A DNA stretch of 14,622 nt. Source: Anaerolineales bacterium. Its GTDB lineage: Bacteria > Chloroflexota > Anaerolineae > Anaerolineales > UBA11657. Position 1 is the first letter of the stretch. Each line of letters opens with the position of its first letter. The translations under genes were made by a program, and so were the position numbers. The stretch spans positions 1 through 14,622 of the forward strand of contig CANNEJ010000008.1 in assembly GCA_947503585.1 (NCBI GenBank), given 5' to 3'. The notes beneath the pieces were generated by a model. It made no database searches, had not been told where the DNA came from, and saw only the letters and a program-made list of their open reading frames with translations. Of the stretch, positions 1 through 8,140 are shown one piece after another.

Positions 1-572
1 GGGTGCTGGCAGCGGCGTGTGCGGGCGGCTGGCTGGTGCTGCTGCTTGTGATCGGACGCAGTCCGCGCTTTGCGCGCCTTGCAGATTACACGCAGGGGCC
101 GGTGTTCTTTCGGTTGCAGCTGTGGCGCAGTGCGCTGGCAATGGTGCGGGATGCGCCGCTGACCGGCGTGGGGTTGGACAACTTTCTATACGCATACCGC
201 GGCCGCTACATAGCACCGGCTGCGTGGCAGGAGCCCAACCTTTCGCACGCACACAACTGGCTGCTGGATTTTGCAACGCGGCTGGGATTGCCCGGCCTGC
301 TGCTGGCGGGTGCAATGCTGGCCGGCTTTGGGCAGCAAGCGCGGCGCGCGCTGGGTGGCCTGCGCGACCCCGCCACGCGTGCGCTGGCAGTGGGCCTTTG
401 CGCTGCAATGGTGAATGTGCTGGCGCACGGTTTGGTCGATGCGTCTTATTGGTTTGTGGATTTGGCTTTCGTGTTCATGCTTATTTGCGGATTGATGGCG
501 CAGCTGGGGCACATGGTAAACTCGCCTACACCAGCTGCGCAAGCTCCACCAGCAACTTCGCGCGGCAGCTGA
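1..572 (+). CDS. O-antigen ligase / polymerase family membrane protein, C-terminal part (5' end outside window)
   Basis: The reading frame is open at the left edge, so only about the last 190 residues are seen; the GTG at position 3 is not a credible start. It shows a hydrophobic segment (visible residues 5-18), then the loop typical of the Wzy/WaaL (O-antigen ligase) family: R37xxxW41, the GVGLDNF stretch (55-61) and the HAHN motif (82-85). Further hydrophobic helices lie at about 93-109, 125-143 and 150-167, followed by a Pro/Ala-rich hydrophilic tail. Family members act at the outer face of the cytoplasmic membrane and join or polymerise lipid-linked glycans. Whether this one is a ligase or a polymerase cannot be decided from this part. 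The stop lies 7 bp before the nucleotide-sugar gene, so the two are probably co-transcribed in an exopolysaccharide or cell-surface glycan locus. Confidence 0.82.
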   Translation, partial: VLAAACAGGWLVLLLVIGRSPRFARLADYTQGPVFFRLQLWRSALAMVRDAPLTGVGLDNFLYAYRGRYIAPAAWQEPNLSHAHNWLLDFATRLGLPGLLLAGAMLAGFGQQARRALGGLRDPATRALAVGLCAAMVNVLAHGLVDASYWFVDLAFVFMLICGLMAQLGHMVNSPTPAAQAPPATSRGS

Positions 573-579
573 TTACCTG

Positions 580-1545
580 ATGCGCATCCTCATTACCGGC
601 GGCGCGGGCTTTGTGGGCTCGCATTTGTGCGACCGCTTGCTGGGCGACGGCCACCATGTGATTGCGATGGACAACCTGATCACTGGCAGCCGCGCCAATG
701 TGGCGCACCTCAGTGCGCATCCAAAATTTGAACTGCTGTTGCACAATGTGGCACAGCACATTGCCATGCCGCAGCCGGTCAGCGTTGTGCTGCACTTCGC
801 GTCGCCCGCCAGCCCTTCGCAAACTGCGCCCACCGGATATTTGCAGCTGCCCATTCAAACTTTGAAAGCCGGCGCGCTGGGCACGCTCAATGCACTGGGC
901 GTTGCCAAGGCGTATGGCGCCCGCTTTCTGCTGGCTTCCACCTCTGAGGTTTACGGCGACCCGCTGGAGCATCCGCAGCGCGAGAGCTACTGGGGCAATG
1001 TGGATCCCGTGGGGCCGCGCAGTGTGTATGACGAGGCCAAGCGTTTTGCCGAGGCGCTCACCATGGCCTACCATCGCACGCACGCGGTGGACACGCGCAT
1101 CGTGCGCATCTTCAACACCTTTGGCCCGCGCATGGCGCTGGATGACGGGCGCGTGGTGCCAAACTTTGTGGGGCAGGCACTGCGCGGCCAGCCGCTGACA
1201 GTTTATGGAGATGGTGCACAGACGCGCAGCTTCTGCTACGTGGATGATCTGGTGGATGGCATTTTGGCGCTGCTGGAAAGCAGCGAGCACATGCCGGTGA
1301 ACATTGGCAATCCGCATGAAGTGACCATCCGCGAATTTGCCGAGCTGATCAACAACGCCACCCGCAATGCGGCCGGCATCGTGTACGAAGACCGGCGCAC
1401 GCAGGGGGACCCACAACAGCGCCAGCCGGACCTGACCCGGGCGCGCACGCTGCTGCATTGGGAGCCGCGTGTGGATCTGGCAGAAGGCTTGCGCCGCACC
1501 ATCAACGCCTTCCGCGTGCGCTTGCAGGAGCCGGCCCCGGCGTAA
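580..1545 (+). CDS. NAD-dependent epimerase/dehydratase, UDP-glucuronate decarboxylase (UDP-xylose synthase) type
   Basis: This 321-residue extended-SDR enzyme is expected to convert UDP-glucuronate to UDP-xylose in the cytoplasm, supplying a pentose donor for surface glycans. It has the N-terminal Rossmann motif GGAGFVGSH (7-15), D31 after the second strand (ribose binding), the TSEVYGDP stretch (121-128), and the catalytic Y150xxxK154. The IFNTFGPRM block (177-185), VVPNF (192-196), QTRSFCYVDD (214-223) and NIGNP (241-245) match the UXS subfamily closely, including the DPQQRQPD motif (277-284) near the C-terminus. Length is normal for bacterial UXS. No Shine-Dalgarno site is visible before the ATG, so translation is probably coupled to the upstream gene 7 bp away. 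A dTDP-glucose dehydratase or a generic UDP-glucose epimerase is less likely, because the IFNTFGPRM and DPQQRQPD blocks are characteristic of UXS. Confidence 0.85.
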   Translation: MRILITGGAGFVGSHLCDRLLGDGHHVIAMDNLITGSRANVAHLSAHPKFELLLHNVAQHIAMPQPVSVVLHFASPASPSQTAPTGYLQLPIQTLKAGALGTLNALGVAKAYGARFLLASTSEVYGDPLEHPQRESYWGNVDPVGPRSVYDEAKRFAEALTMAYHRTHAVDTRIVRIFNTFGPRMALDDGRVVPNFVGQALRGQPLTVYGDGAQTRSFCYVDDLVDGILALLESSEHMPVNIGNPHEVTIREFAELINNATRNAAGIVYEDRRTQGDPQQRQPDLTRARTLLHWEPRVDLAEGLRRTINAFRVRLQEPAPA

Positions 1546-1581
1546 GCCGGCCGGCTGCCATTGCGCCCGCATTGCGGGCGC
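1529..1581 (+). terminator. Tandem GC hairpins at the end of the polysaccharide genes (possible transcription end)
   Basis: Two perfect inverted repeats lie side by side. The first pairs AGCCGGCC (1529-1536) with GGCCGGCT (1549-1556) and carries the TAA stop codon (1543-1545) in its loop. The second pairs GCGCCCGC (1563-1570) with GCGGGCGC (1574-1581) around a 3-nt loop. Neither is followed by a clean T-run (only CTTTT at 1599-1603), so they are not canonical intrinsic terminators. They mark the boundary between the polysaccharide genes and mreC and may end transcription, stabilise the mRNA 3' end, or both. Confidence 0.35.
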
Positions 1582-1605
1582 TGCTGTTTGCGCTGCGCTT
1601 TTGCA

Positions 1606-2457
1606 ATGCGGCGTTTCTCCTTCCTCGGGCGGTTTTCACTGGGCTTGCTGCTGCTGGCAGCAGCTGTGCTGCTGCTGGCGCTGGGCCAGCGCGCCGGCGG
1701 GCTGCGCGCCGCGCTCACGCGCGTGCTCACGCCGCTGCAGCAATTTGTGGCGCAGCAAACGCTGCCGCTGCGCCAGCCGGGCAGCAGTGGTGCACCTGCC
1801 CCGGTGCTCACGCAGGTGGCCGAATTACAGGAGCGCGTCAGCAGCCTGCAGGGCGAGGTGACGCGCCTGCGCGAATCTGAAAGCCAGCGCCTGCTGCTGG
1901 CGCAGCTGCTCAAGCTGGCGCGCTCCAATCCGGAGTACAGCTATCTGGCAGCGCAGGTGATTGGGCGCGATGTGAGCCCCTACCTTCAGTACGTACTGGT
2001 GGACCGTGGCCGCGCGGATGGCTTGCTGCCCGACATGCCTGTGCTGGCAGCCGATGGCCTGGTTGGCATTGTCACCGAGGCCACGGCGTCCGCAGCCAAG
2101 GTGCTGCTGATCACGGACCCGACGCTGGTGGTAAACGTGCGCGTGCAGCGTTCGCGGGTGGAAGGCCAGCTGCGCGGCAGCGGGCCGGGCTTGTTGCGCC
2201 TGGATTTTTTGCCGATGGAGGCGCAGCTCGAAGCCGGGGATCAACTCGTGACATCCGGTATTGGCGGAAAATTTCCGCCTAATCTGCAGGCGGGCACCAT
2301 TACCTCTGTGCGCCGGCGCGACTACGACGTGTTTCAGGAGGCGGATGTGCAGTCGGCGATAAACTTTTCCAATCTGGAACTGGTGCTGATCATTACCAAC
2401 TTCACGCCGCTGGATCTGGCGCCGTTGCTGGCAACGCCTGCGCCGGCAACGCCATGA
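1606..2457 (+). CDS. mreC: Cell shape-determining protein MreC
   Basis: MreC is a bitopic membrane protein of the elongasome. Its periplasmic or extracytoplasmic part dimerises and activates PBP2/RodA. The sequence has one membrane helix (residues 6-27), a coiled coil (about 66-106, starting VLTQVAELQERVSSLQ), then the paired beta-barrel domain beginning AAQVIGRDV (115-123). The family's signature loop is seen as LVTSGIGGKFPP (214-225) followed by QAGTITSV. I chose the ATG at 1606 (283 residues) over an in-frame TTG at 1561, because the extra 15 residues are cysteine-rich, would overlap the hairpin at 1563-1581, and would precede the membrane anchor. No Shine-Dalgarno site is visible. The stop overlaps the mreD start by 4 bp (ATGA). 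No mreB precedes it, unlike the common mreBCD order. Confidence 0.93.
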   Translation: MRRFSFLGRFSLGLLLLAAAVLLLALGQRAGGLRAALTRVLTPLQQFVAQQTLPLRQPGSSGAPAPVLTQVAELQERVSSLQGEVTRLRESESQRLLLAQLLKLARSNPEYSYLAAQVIGRDVSPYLQYVLVDRGRADGLLPDMPVLAADGLVGIVTEATASAAKVLLITDPTLVVNVRVQRSRVEGQLRGSGPGLLRLDFLPMEAQLEAGDQLVTSGIGGKFPPNLQAGTITSVRRRDYDVFQEADVQSAINFSNLELVLIITNFTPLDLAPLLATPAPATP

Positions 2458-2957
2458 CGCAGCTGTTGCTGGGCATTGGCCTGCTGCCGCTGGCGGCGCT
2501 GCTGCAAAGCAGCGTGCTGCCGCACTTGCCGTTTCCGGCGCTGCGCCCGGACTTGATGCTGGTGATTGTGCTGGCATGGAACCTGGCGCGCAGCCACCGC
2601 GACGGGCTGCTGTGGGCGTTTGCCGGCGGCTTGCTGCTGGACACACTTTCTGCCGGGCCGTTCGGGGCCATGCTGCTGGCGCTGTTTGTGGTGAGCCTGA
2701 CGGCAAATTTTATTGGCGCACCGCTTTGGAATGCGAACCCGCTGCTGCCGCTGCTGGGCACTGTGGCGGGCGTGGTTATGTACCATGCCATCTACGCGGG
2801 CGTGCTGTGGTTGTGGGGCTGGCAGCTGGACTGGCGCGCGGCAGCCATCAGCGTGGTACTGCCCGCTGTTTTTTTGGACACGGCATTGATGCTGCTTGCC
2901 TATCCGCTGGCGCGCCGCATCGCCCGCAGCATTGCGCTGCCGCAGGTCTCGCTCTAG
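2454..2957 (+). CDS. mreD: Rod shape-determining protein MreD
   Basis: A 167-residue, strongly hydrophobic protein of normal MreD length with about five membrane helices. The family pattern is visible as RPDLMLVIVLAW (residues 31-42) and the glycine-rich GGLLLDTLSAGPFG (58-71), followed by helices at about 73-87, 97-118 and 130-150. MreD is an integral membrane partner of MreC in the elongasome and contributes to rod shape; its biochemical role is not settled. Its ATG overlaps the mreC stop (ATGA), a classic translational-coupling arrangement, and its TAG lies 9 bp before the mrdA start. Confidence 0.92.
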   Translation: MTQLLLGIGLLPLAALLQSSVLPHLPFPALRPDLMLVIVLAWNLARSHRDGLLWAFAGGLLLDTLSAGPFGAMLLALFVVSLTANFIGAPLWNANPLLPLLGTVAGVVMYHAIYAGVLWLWGWQLDWRAAAISVVLPAVFLDTALMLLAYPLARRIARSIALPQVSL

Positions 2958-2966
2958 CAATCCGCC

Positions 2967-4994
2967 GTGCAGAACACCACCACCAGCATTGCCCCCGGCC
3001 GCATCTGGAGTTTTTATGTTGTGATTGCGCTGGCATTGCTGGGGGCTGCGTATCAACTGGTGCGTTTGCAGGTTACCGGGTTTGATGCGTTTGCAGAGCG
3101 GGCGCTGGACAACCGCCAGCAGCGCCTGACACTGCCGGCGGCGCGCGGCGTGGTGTACGACCGCAATGGAGTGCTGCTGGCACAAAATGTTCCAGCGATC
3201 AGCGTCTCGATTACGCCGGCGTTTTTGCCGGAAGATGCCGGACGCCTGGCAGAGCTTTATGCGCGCTTGTCTGAGCTGACGGGCGTGCCCATTGCCACGC
3301 CGCCGCTGGACGCGGGCAATGCAACCGGCAATCGCATCGGCGATGACTCGCCTCCGCCGGGCATTCAAGAGCTGGTATTGTTACAGGAGACGACTGCGCC
3401 GTACCGGCCGGTGGTGATTGCGCCGGATATTACGCGCGAGCAGGCGCTGGTGCTGGGCGCGGAGCTGCGCAACCTGCCGGGCGTGCAGCTGGAGGTGCGC
3501 GCGCTGCGCGACTACCCCACCGGTGCGCTCACCGCGCATGTGGTCGGCTACATGGGACCGATCACAGAAGACCAGGCTGACTATTATGTGGATCTTGGCT
3601 TTGATCCGGCGCGCGACCGCATTGGTTATGCCGGCATTGAGAACCGCATGCAGGACGTGATGGCCGGCAGCAATGGCTATAAAGAAGTGGAGGTGGATGT
3701 GGCCGGCCGCGAGCTGCGCACGCTGGGCGAGGGGCAGGCGCCGGTGCCTGGCCAAAGTGTGGTGCTGACGATTGATGTGCGCCTGCAGGCTGCGGCTGAG
3801 GCAGCCCTGTCCAACCGCATGAAAATTGAAAACCAGATTGCGCAAGCGGACACCAACCCATTGCGGCCGCCGCAGCCCGTAACTAACGGCGTGGCAATTG
3901 CCATCAATCCGCAAACCGGCGAAGTGCTGGCAATGGTCTCGCTGCCCACCTACGACAACACCATGTTTTCGCGTTTCATTCCCGCCACCTACTACCAGGA
4001 GATGGCGGACCACCCGTACAAGCCGCTCTTCAACAATGCCATCAGCGGTGAATATCCGCCGGGCTCCGTGTTTAAGGTGGCCGTGGCGGCGGGCGCGCTG
4101 CAGGAAGGCATTGTCACCGCCGACCAGATGATCTTTGATCCGGGCGAAATCATCATTACCAACCGCTACTTTCCCAATGACCCGGGCAAGACGCGGCGCG
4201 TGGTTTGCTACAACCGCGCCGGCCATGGGGATGTGAATTTTATTCGCGGCATTGCGGTGTCATGCGACGTTTACTTCTATGCGCTGGGTGGCGGATATGA
4301 AGCCGGCGGGGTGACGGACGGCGGCCTGGGCATTGACCGGCTGCACAAGTACGCAACGATGCTGGGCTTCGATCAGCTGACGGGCATCGAGCTGCCGGGT
4401 GAGCGCAAGGGCCTGATACCCACGCGGGATTGGAAGCGCCTCAATATTGGCGAGAACTGGTCGACGGGCGACACGTACATTGCATCGATCGGGCAGGGCT
4501 ATGTGTTGTCCACGCCGCTGCAAGTGCTGATGGCTCACACGCCGTTCATCAATCGCGATGGCTTTGTGCGCAAGCCCACGCTCATCCGTGAAGTGCGCGA
4601 TGGCGAGGGCAATGTGCTGCGCACGGCCAGCGTGCAAAATAATTCGCAGACGGCGTTGACGCCCTATGTGATTGAACAGGTGAGCCAGGGGCTGCGCCAG
4701 GTGATGATCGATGGCACGGGCAAGAACCTGGCTGTGGAGGGGATTGTCCTGGGGGGCAAGTCCGGTACGGCGGAATACTGCGACAACGTGGCGCAGGCTG
4801 CCGACCGCTGCCAATTCGGCTCGTGGCCGGCGCATGCCTGGATGCTGGCCTACGCGCCCTATGAAAAACCGGAGATTGCAGTCGTGGTGTTTGTGTACAG
4901 TGGCGAGGAAGGCTCAACAGTGGCCGGCCCCGTGGCACAAGAAATTATTGACGCCTACTTTGTGCTGAAGGGTATGTCCCCGGCTGCCGGCTGA
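2967..4994 (+). CDS. mrdA: Penicillin-binding protein 2 (peptidoglycan D,D-transpeptidase MrdA)
   Basis: This 675-residue class B PBP crosslinks peptidoglycan during side-wall growth, in partnership with RodA. A short cytoplasmic tail and one membrane helix (about residues 13-33) anchor it. The pedestal region starts with RGVVYDRNGVLLAQN (60-74), and HVVGYMGPI (191-199) belongs to the dimerisation domain. The transpeptidase motifs are in order: S367xxK370 (PPGSVFK, with the acylated serine), SCD (432-434) in place of the textbook SxN, and K598SGT601. Asp in the second motif is, as I recall, common in MrdA-type enzymes and does not suggest inactivity. The start is GTG with no visible Shine-Dalgarno site, 9 bp after mreD, so translation is probably coupled. 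The paralogue FtsI/PBP3 is excluded mainly by context, next to mreCD. The stop codon TGA sits in a hairpin loop (4985-5001). Confidence 0.94.
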   Translation: MQNTTTSIAPGRIWSFYVVIALALLGAAYQLVRLQVTGFDAFAERALDNRQQRLTLPAARGVVYDRNGVLLAQNVPAISVSITPAFLPEDAGRLAELYARLSELTGVPIATPPLDAGNATGNRIGDDSPPPGIQELVLLQETTAPYRPVVIAPDITREQALVLGAELRNLPGVQLEVRALRDYPTGALTAHVVGYMGPITEDQADYYVDLGFDPARDRIGYAGIENRMQDVMAGSNGYKEVEVDVAGRELRTLGEGQAPVPGQSVVLTIDVRLQAAAEAALSNRMKIENQIAQADTNPLRPPQPVTNGVAIAINPQTGEVLAMVSLPTYDNTMFSRFIPATYYQEMADHPYKPLFNNAISGEYPPGSVFKVAVAAGALQEGIVTADQMIFDPGEIIITNRYFPNDPGKTRRVVCYNRAGHGDVNFIRGIAVSCDVYFYALGGGYEAGGVTDGGLGIDRLHKYATMLGFDQLTGIELPGERKGLIPTRDWKRLNIGENWSTGDTYIASIGQGYVLSTPLQVLMAHTPFINRDGFVRKPTLIREVRDGEGNVLRTASVQNNSQTALTPYVIEQVSQGLRQVMIDGTGKNLAVEGIVLGGKSGTAEYCDNVAQAADRCQFGSWPAHAWMLAYAPYEKPEIAVVVFVYSGEEGSTVAGPVAQEIIDAYFVLKGMSPAAG

Positions 4995-5001
4995 GCCGGC
5001 A
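4985..5001 (+). other. Hairpin with the mrdA stop codon in its loop
   Basis: TGCCGGC (4985-4991) pairs perfectly with GCCGGCA (4995-5001). The 3-nt loop is exactly the mrdA stop codon TGA. No T-run follows, so read-through into the next gene is expected. It could act as an mRNA stability element or attenuator, or could be chance in a genome rich in the word GCCGGC. Confidence 0.4.
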
Positions 5002-5002
5002 C

Positions 5003-5021
5003 GCGCCGCGCTGCGCCGCGC
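5003..5021 (+). repeat. Short tandem direct repeat in the spacer before the DUF2723 gene
   Basis: The 9-mer GCGCCGCGC occurs at 5003-5011 and again at 5013-5021, separated by one T, just 8 to 26 bp before the start codon at 5029. The 11-mer CTGCGCCGCGC ending the second copy also occurs in the rodA-gltX spacer (11182-11192). Function is unknown and base composition may explain it. Confidence 0.4.
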
Positions 5022-5028
5022 AGCAACC

Positions 5029-8028
5029 ATGAACCGATCACAACTTTACAACGCAGCTGCACCGGCTGTGCTGGGCGGCGCATATGGCGCTGGCCTGGCG
5101 CGTGCGCTGCTTGAGTACGACACCGCCCGCTTTGGCGCACTGGGCGAGCTGTGGGCGGTGGCAGCGCTGGTGCTGGCGGGTGCACTGCTGGTGCCACTGG
5201 GGTGGCGGATGGCAGACCAATGGCTGCTGCGCGCTACCCGAACGCAAGCAGGCGAAACCGATGTGACGGCCGCAGCGTGGACACAGCTGCCGCTGCTGCT
5301 GGGTGCGCTAAACGCAGTGTTGCCGGATGTGGTGCCGTTGCGCGGCGTGAGCCTGGCGGGCGGCGGAGCCGCACTGGCACTGGCCGCGCGGGCTGCGCTG
5401 CTGCTGTACCAGCTGCAGCACGCACATTGGCTGCAGCGCGCTGCGCCGTTTGCGCTGGCACTGCTGGCCGGCACACTGTATTGGCGCACCCTCGCACCCG
5501 CAGTTGGCCCGGCGGACACTTTTGAATTTCAGGTGAATGTGCTGCGCCTGGGCATTTCCCATGGCAGTGGGTACCCGCTCTATATTCTGCTTGCCAAACT
5601 GTTCAGCTGGCTGCCGGTGGGTGGCACAGCTGCCTACCGCATCAATCTTTCAGCAGCGGCGTTTGGCGCTGGCGCAGTTGCGGTTGCATATGGCGTGGCC
5701 CGGCGCATGGGTGCGCGCTCCGGCGCCGCGGGTTTGGCTGCGCTGGCGCTGGCCACCGCACCCGCTTTCTGGCAGCGCGCGGTGGAGGCGGAGGTGTACA
5801 CACTGCACGCGCTGCTGTTTGGCACGCTGCTGGGCCTGCTGCTTGCACTGCCCGCGGGCGCCGCAGGTGCGCCGCAGCTCCGCTGGCTCTTTCTGCTCTT
5901 TGGGCTTGCGCTGGCAAACCACCTGACAACCGGAGTGCTGCTGCCGGCACTACTGGCAGCGTTGTGGCTGCAATCGCGGCGCGCGGTGGCAGCGCGGGTG
6001 TGGTTGCAGTGTGCTGCGCTGCTGCTGCTCGGGCTGTGCCTTTATCTTTATCTGCCGCTGCGCTGGCCAGCGCTAAACCATGGCGAAGTGCTCAGCCTGC
6101 AGCAGTTCCTGCAGTTTTTTACCGGGGCGGAAGCGCATGGCGCGCTGCGCCCGCTGCAAGCCATCACTGAACCGGGGCGCTACTGGATTGTGGGGCGCAA
6201 GGCGCTGGACCAATACGGCTGGGCGGGCGCGCTGCTGGCAGCTGTGGGCCTTGCAAGTTATCTGCGCCATAACTTGCGCGGTGCAATTATTACGCTGCTG
6301 GCGTGGGGCGGGACGGCTGCATTTGCGCTGTCGTTCTATGTGCCCGATCCGGATTACTCGTCATTTCTTTTGCCGGCGCATTTTGTGCAGGCGCTCTGGA
6401 TGGCTCTGGGTGTGACGGCAATCTTGCGTGCGCCGATAGGGGCAGCGTGGCCGCAGCTGGCGCTGGCGGCATTTGCATTGCTGCCGCTGTCCGGTTTCTG
6501 GCGCAACTTTAGCGCGGTGGACCAGTCTGCGGACTGGCGCGCGGACCAGCAGGCGCGCAGCACACTGGCGCTGCCGCTGCGCCAAGGCGCTGCCATTTTG
6601 GCGGACAGCGAGCGCATGCCGCCGCTGTTCTATCTGCAAGTGGCGGAGCACCGGCGCCCGGACCTGGACATAAGCGTGCTGCCCGATGAAGCTGCTTATC
6701 GCAGCGATCTTGCGGCGCGGCTGGCGCGGGGCCAGGCGGTGTACCTTGCGCGTTATTTGCCGAATCTGGCAGCGGAGTATTTGCTGCAGTCGGTGGGCGG
6801 GCTGGTGGAAGTGGATGCGCAGCTGCCGCCGGCGCCGGCCGCATTTGCGGCGCAGTTTGGCGACGCTGTGCGGCTGCATACGGCGCTGCTTGCCGGCCAG
6901 CCGGCCGCGGGCAGCGCGCTGGGGGTCACGCTGCAATGGTCCGCACTGCAGCCGGTGGATGGCAGCTATCTGGTGAACTTTCGCTTGCTGGATGCAGTTG
7001 GAGAAGAACGGCAGAGCTGGCCGGGCACAGTGCCTGTCGGGCGCATGTATCCCACAAATGCGTGGCGCCCCGGCGTGCTGATTGCTGACTGGCACGCGCT
7101 GCTGCTGGATGCTGCGTTGCCCGGCGGGCAATATGTACTGCAGGCAGCGCTGCTGCCTGCGTTTGGCAGCGCGGGCCTGGCAGTAAACGGTGGTGGCAAT
7201 TGGGCGCCGGTGGCGGCGTTGCAAGTGCAGCGCGCTGCGCAGCCCATGGTCCCGGCTGTGGCTGCGCTGCAGCATTACGCGCCCGGCGTCTGGCTGCGCG
7301 GTTTTGATGCGCCGGCCAGTGTGCTGCCGGGCGCGCCTTTTGATGTGCTGCTGCATTGGACACAGCCGGCGCCGCAGGCCGGGACCGCGGCTGTTGAGTT
7401 TGTGGCGGGCAGTGCTGCACCGGTGCGCGTGAACCTGGCCGCGCATGGTGCTGCGCAGAACCTCACCACGCGCACGCAGCTGCGCGCTCCGGCTGCTGCC
7501 GGAGCATTCACATTGGCGCTGCAAGCACCCCCGGGCGGTGCTAGTTGTGGCTGGCTGCAATGGCCGCGCGGCCAGTGTGTGCTGGCAACACTGCAAGTGA
7601 CAGCGCGCGGTGCACGCTCCGGCGTGGTCAACTTTGACGGGCAGCTCTTACTGGAAGAATTTGCCGTGCTTACGCCGCGGGTGCAGCGCGGGGCGGAAGT
7701 GCGCATTGCGGCGCAGTGGTACGCGCTGCGCCAGCCAACTGAGGACTATACCGAATTTGTACACTTGCTGGGGCCGGATGGGTTGGTGCATGGGCAGGTG
7801 GATACCTGGCCGGTGCAGGGCACGCGCCCCACCAGTAGCTGGCTGGCAGGCAGCACGGTAGCTGAAGAACTTGTGGTGCGGGTGCCGGCCGATGCGCCGC
7901 CGGGAGCCTACAAAGTGGAGGCGGGCTGGTACTTGCTGGAAACACTGCAGCGCCTGCCGGTGCTTGATGCAACCGGCGCCACGATTGACGATAAGCTGCT
8001 GACGGGCAGCGTGCAGGTTGTGCCCTGA
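5029..8028 (+). CDS. DUF2723 (TMEM260-like) multipass membrane protein, putative glycosyltransferase with C-terminal beta-sandwich modules
   Basis: A 999-residue protein. Residues 1-130 form an extra block of about four membrane helices. The DUF2723 core follows: the acidic first-loop motif PADTFEFQ (161-168), SHGSGYPLYILLAKLF (177-192), VEAEVYTLH (252-260), ALANHLTT (294-301), YLPLRWP (341-347) and VPDPDYSSFLLPAH (438-451). The acidic pair in the first loop is where GT-C enzymes hold catalytic residues. Residues 510-600 resemble the soluble part found after the core in relatives (ILADSERMPPLFYLQ, 523-537). The rest holds at least two, probably three, beta-sandwich modules: about 618-733, a degenerate one at 745-858, and 865-999. 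The first and last share G-(xx)-PTxxW-xx-G (671-682 and 931-941). The human relative TMEM260 is an O-mannosyltransferase, so transfer of a lipid-linked sugar to an extracytoplasmic acceptor is plausible, but donor and acceptor are unknown. It lies 34 bp after mrdA, possibly co-transcribed with it. Confidence 0.8.
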   Translation: MNRSQLYNAAAPAVLGGAYGAGLARALLEYDTARFGALGELWAVAALVLAGALLVPLGWRMADQWLLRATRTQAGETDVTAAAWTQLPLLLGALNAVLPDVVPLRGVSLAGGGAALALAARAALLLYQLQHAHWLQRAAPFALALLAGTLYWRTLAPAVGPADTFEFQVNVLRLGISHGSGYPLYILLAKLFSWLPVGGTAAYRINLSAAAFGAGAVAVAYGVARRMGARSGAAGLAALALATAPAFWQRAVEAEVYTLHALLFGTLLGLLLALPAGAAGAPQLRWLFLLFGLALANHLTTGVLLPALLAALWLQSRRAVAARVWLQCAALLLLGLCLYLYLPLRWPALNHGEVLSLQQFLQFFTGAEAHGALRPLQAITEPGRYWIVGRKALDQYGWAGALLAAVGLASYLRHNLRGAIITLLAWGGTAAFALSFYVPDPDYSSFLLPAHFVQALWMALGVTAILRAPIGAAWPQLALAAFALLPLSGFWRNFSAVDQSADWRADQQARSTLALPLRQGAAILADSERMPPLFYLQVAEHRRPDLDISVLPDEAAYRSDLAARLARGQAVYLARYLPNLAAEYLLQSVGGLVEVDAQLPPAPAAFAAQFGDAVRLHTALLAGQPAAGSALGVTLQWSALQPVDGSYLVNFRLLDAVGEERQSWPGTVPVGRMYPTNAWRPGVLIADWHALLLDAALPGGQYVLQAALLPAFGSAGLAVNGGGNWAPVAALQVQRAAQPMVPAVAALQHYAPGVWLRGFDAPASVLPGAPFDVLLHWTQPAPQAGTAAVEFVAGSAAPVRVNLAAHGAAQNLTTRTQLRAPAAAGAFTLALQAPPGGASCGWLQWPRGQCVLATLQVTARGARSGVVNFDGQLLLEEFAVLTPRVQRGAEVRIAAQWYALRQPTEDYTEFVHLLGPDGLVHGQVDTWPVQGTRPTSSWLAGSTVAEELVVRVPADAPPGAYKVEAGWYLLETLQRLPVLDATGATIDDKLLTGSVQVVP

Positions 8029-8140
8029 CGCTTGCCGGCGGCAGCCGCCTACCAGCCTGGTGTAGTTTGCATCGCGTCAGCCCAACTCCATGCGTATAAA
8101 CATCACAAATTCAGGCTACTACTACGCCTTGGGCAGCTTG

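Noticed and set aside
526..1572. Long minus-strand open frame opposite the UDP-glucuronate decarboxylase gene
   Set aside because: The translation is rich in His, Gln and Arg without any domain, and the plus-strand frame is a clear enzyme. It is a shadow from high GC codon bias. The same applies to minus-strand frames at 2334-3368, 3381-4226, 6361-7596 and 12919-13800.
1561..1605. Longer mreC from TTG 1561
   Set aside because: The 15 extra residues are cysteine-rich, overlap a perfect hairpin and precede the natural membrane anchor; ATG 1606 fits the family better.
1647..1664. Inverted repeat of GCTGCTGC and GCAGCAGC in mreC
   Set aside because: It falls within Leu/Ala codons of the membrane helix; CTG and GCA repetition explains it.
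8037..8049. Possible terminator after the DUF2723 gene
   Set aside because: The stem is only 5 bp (GGCGG/CCGCC) and is followed by no T-run, so the end of that transcript is not shown by sequence.
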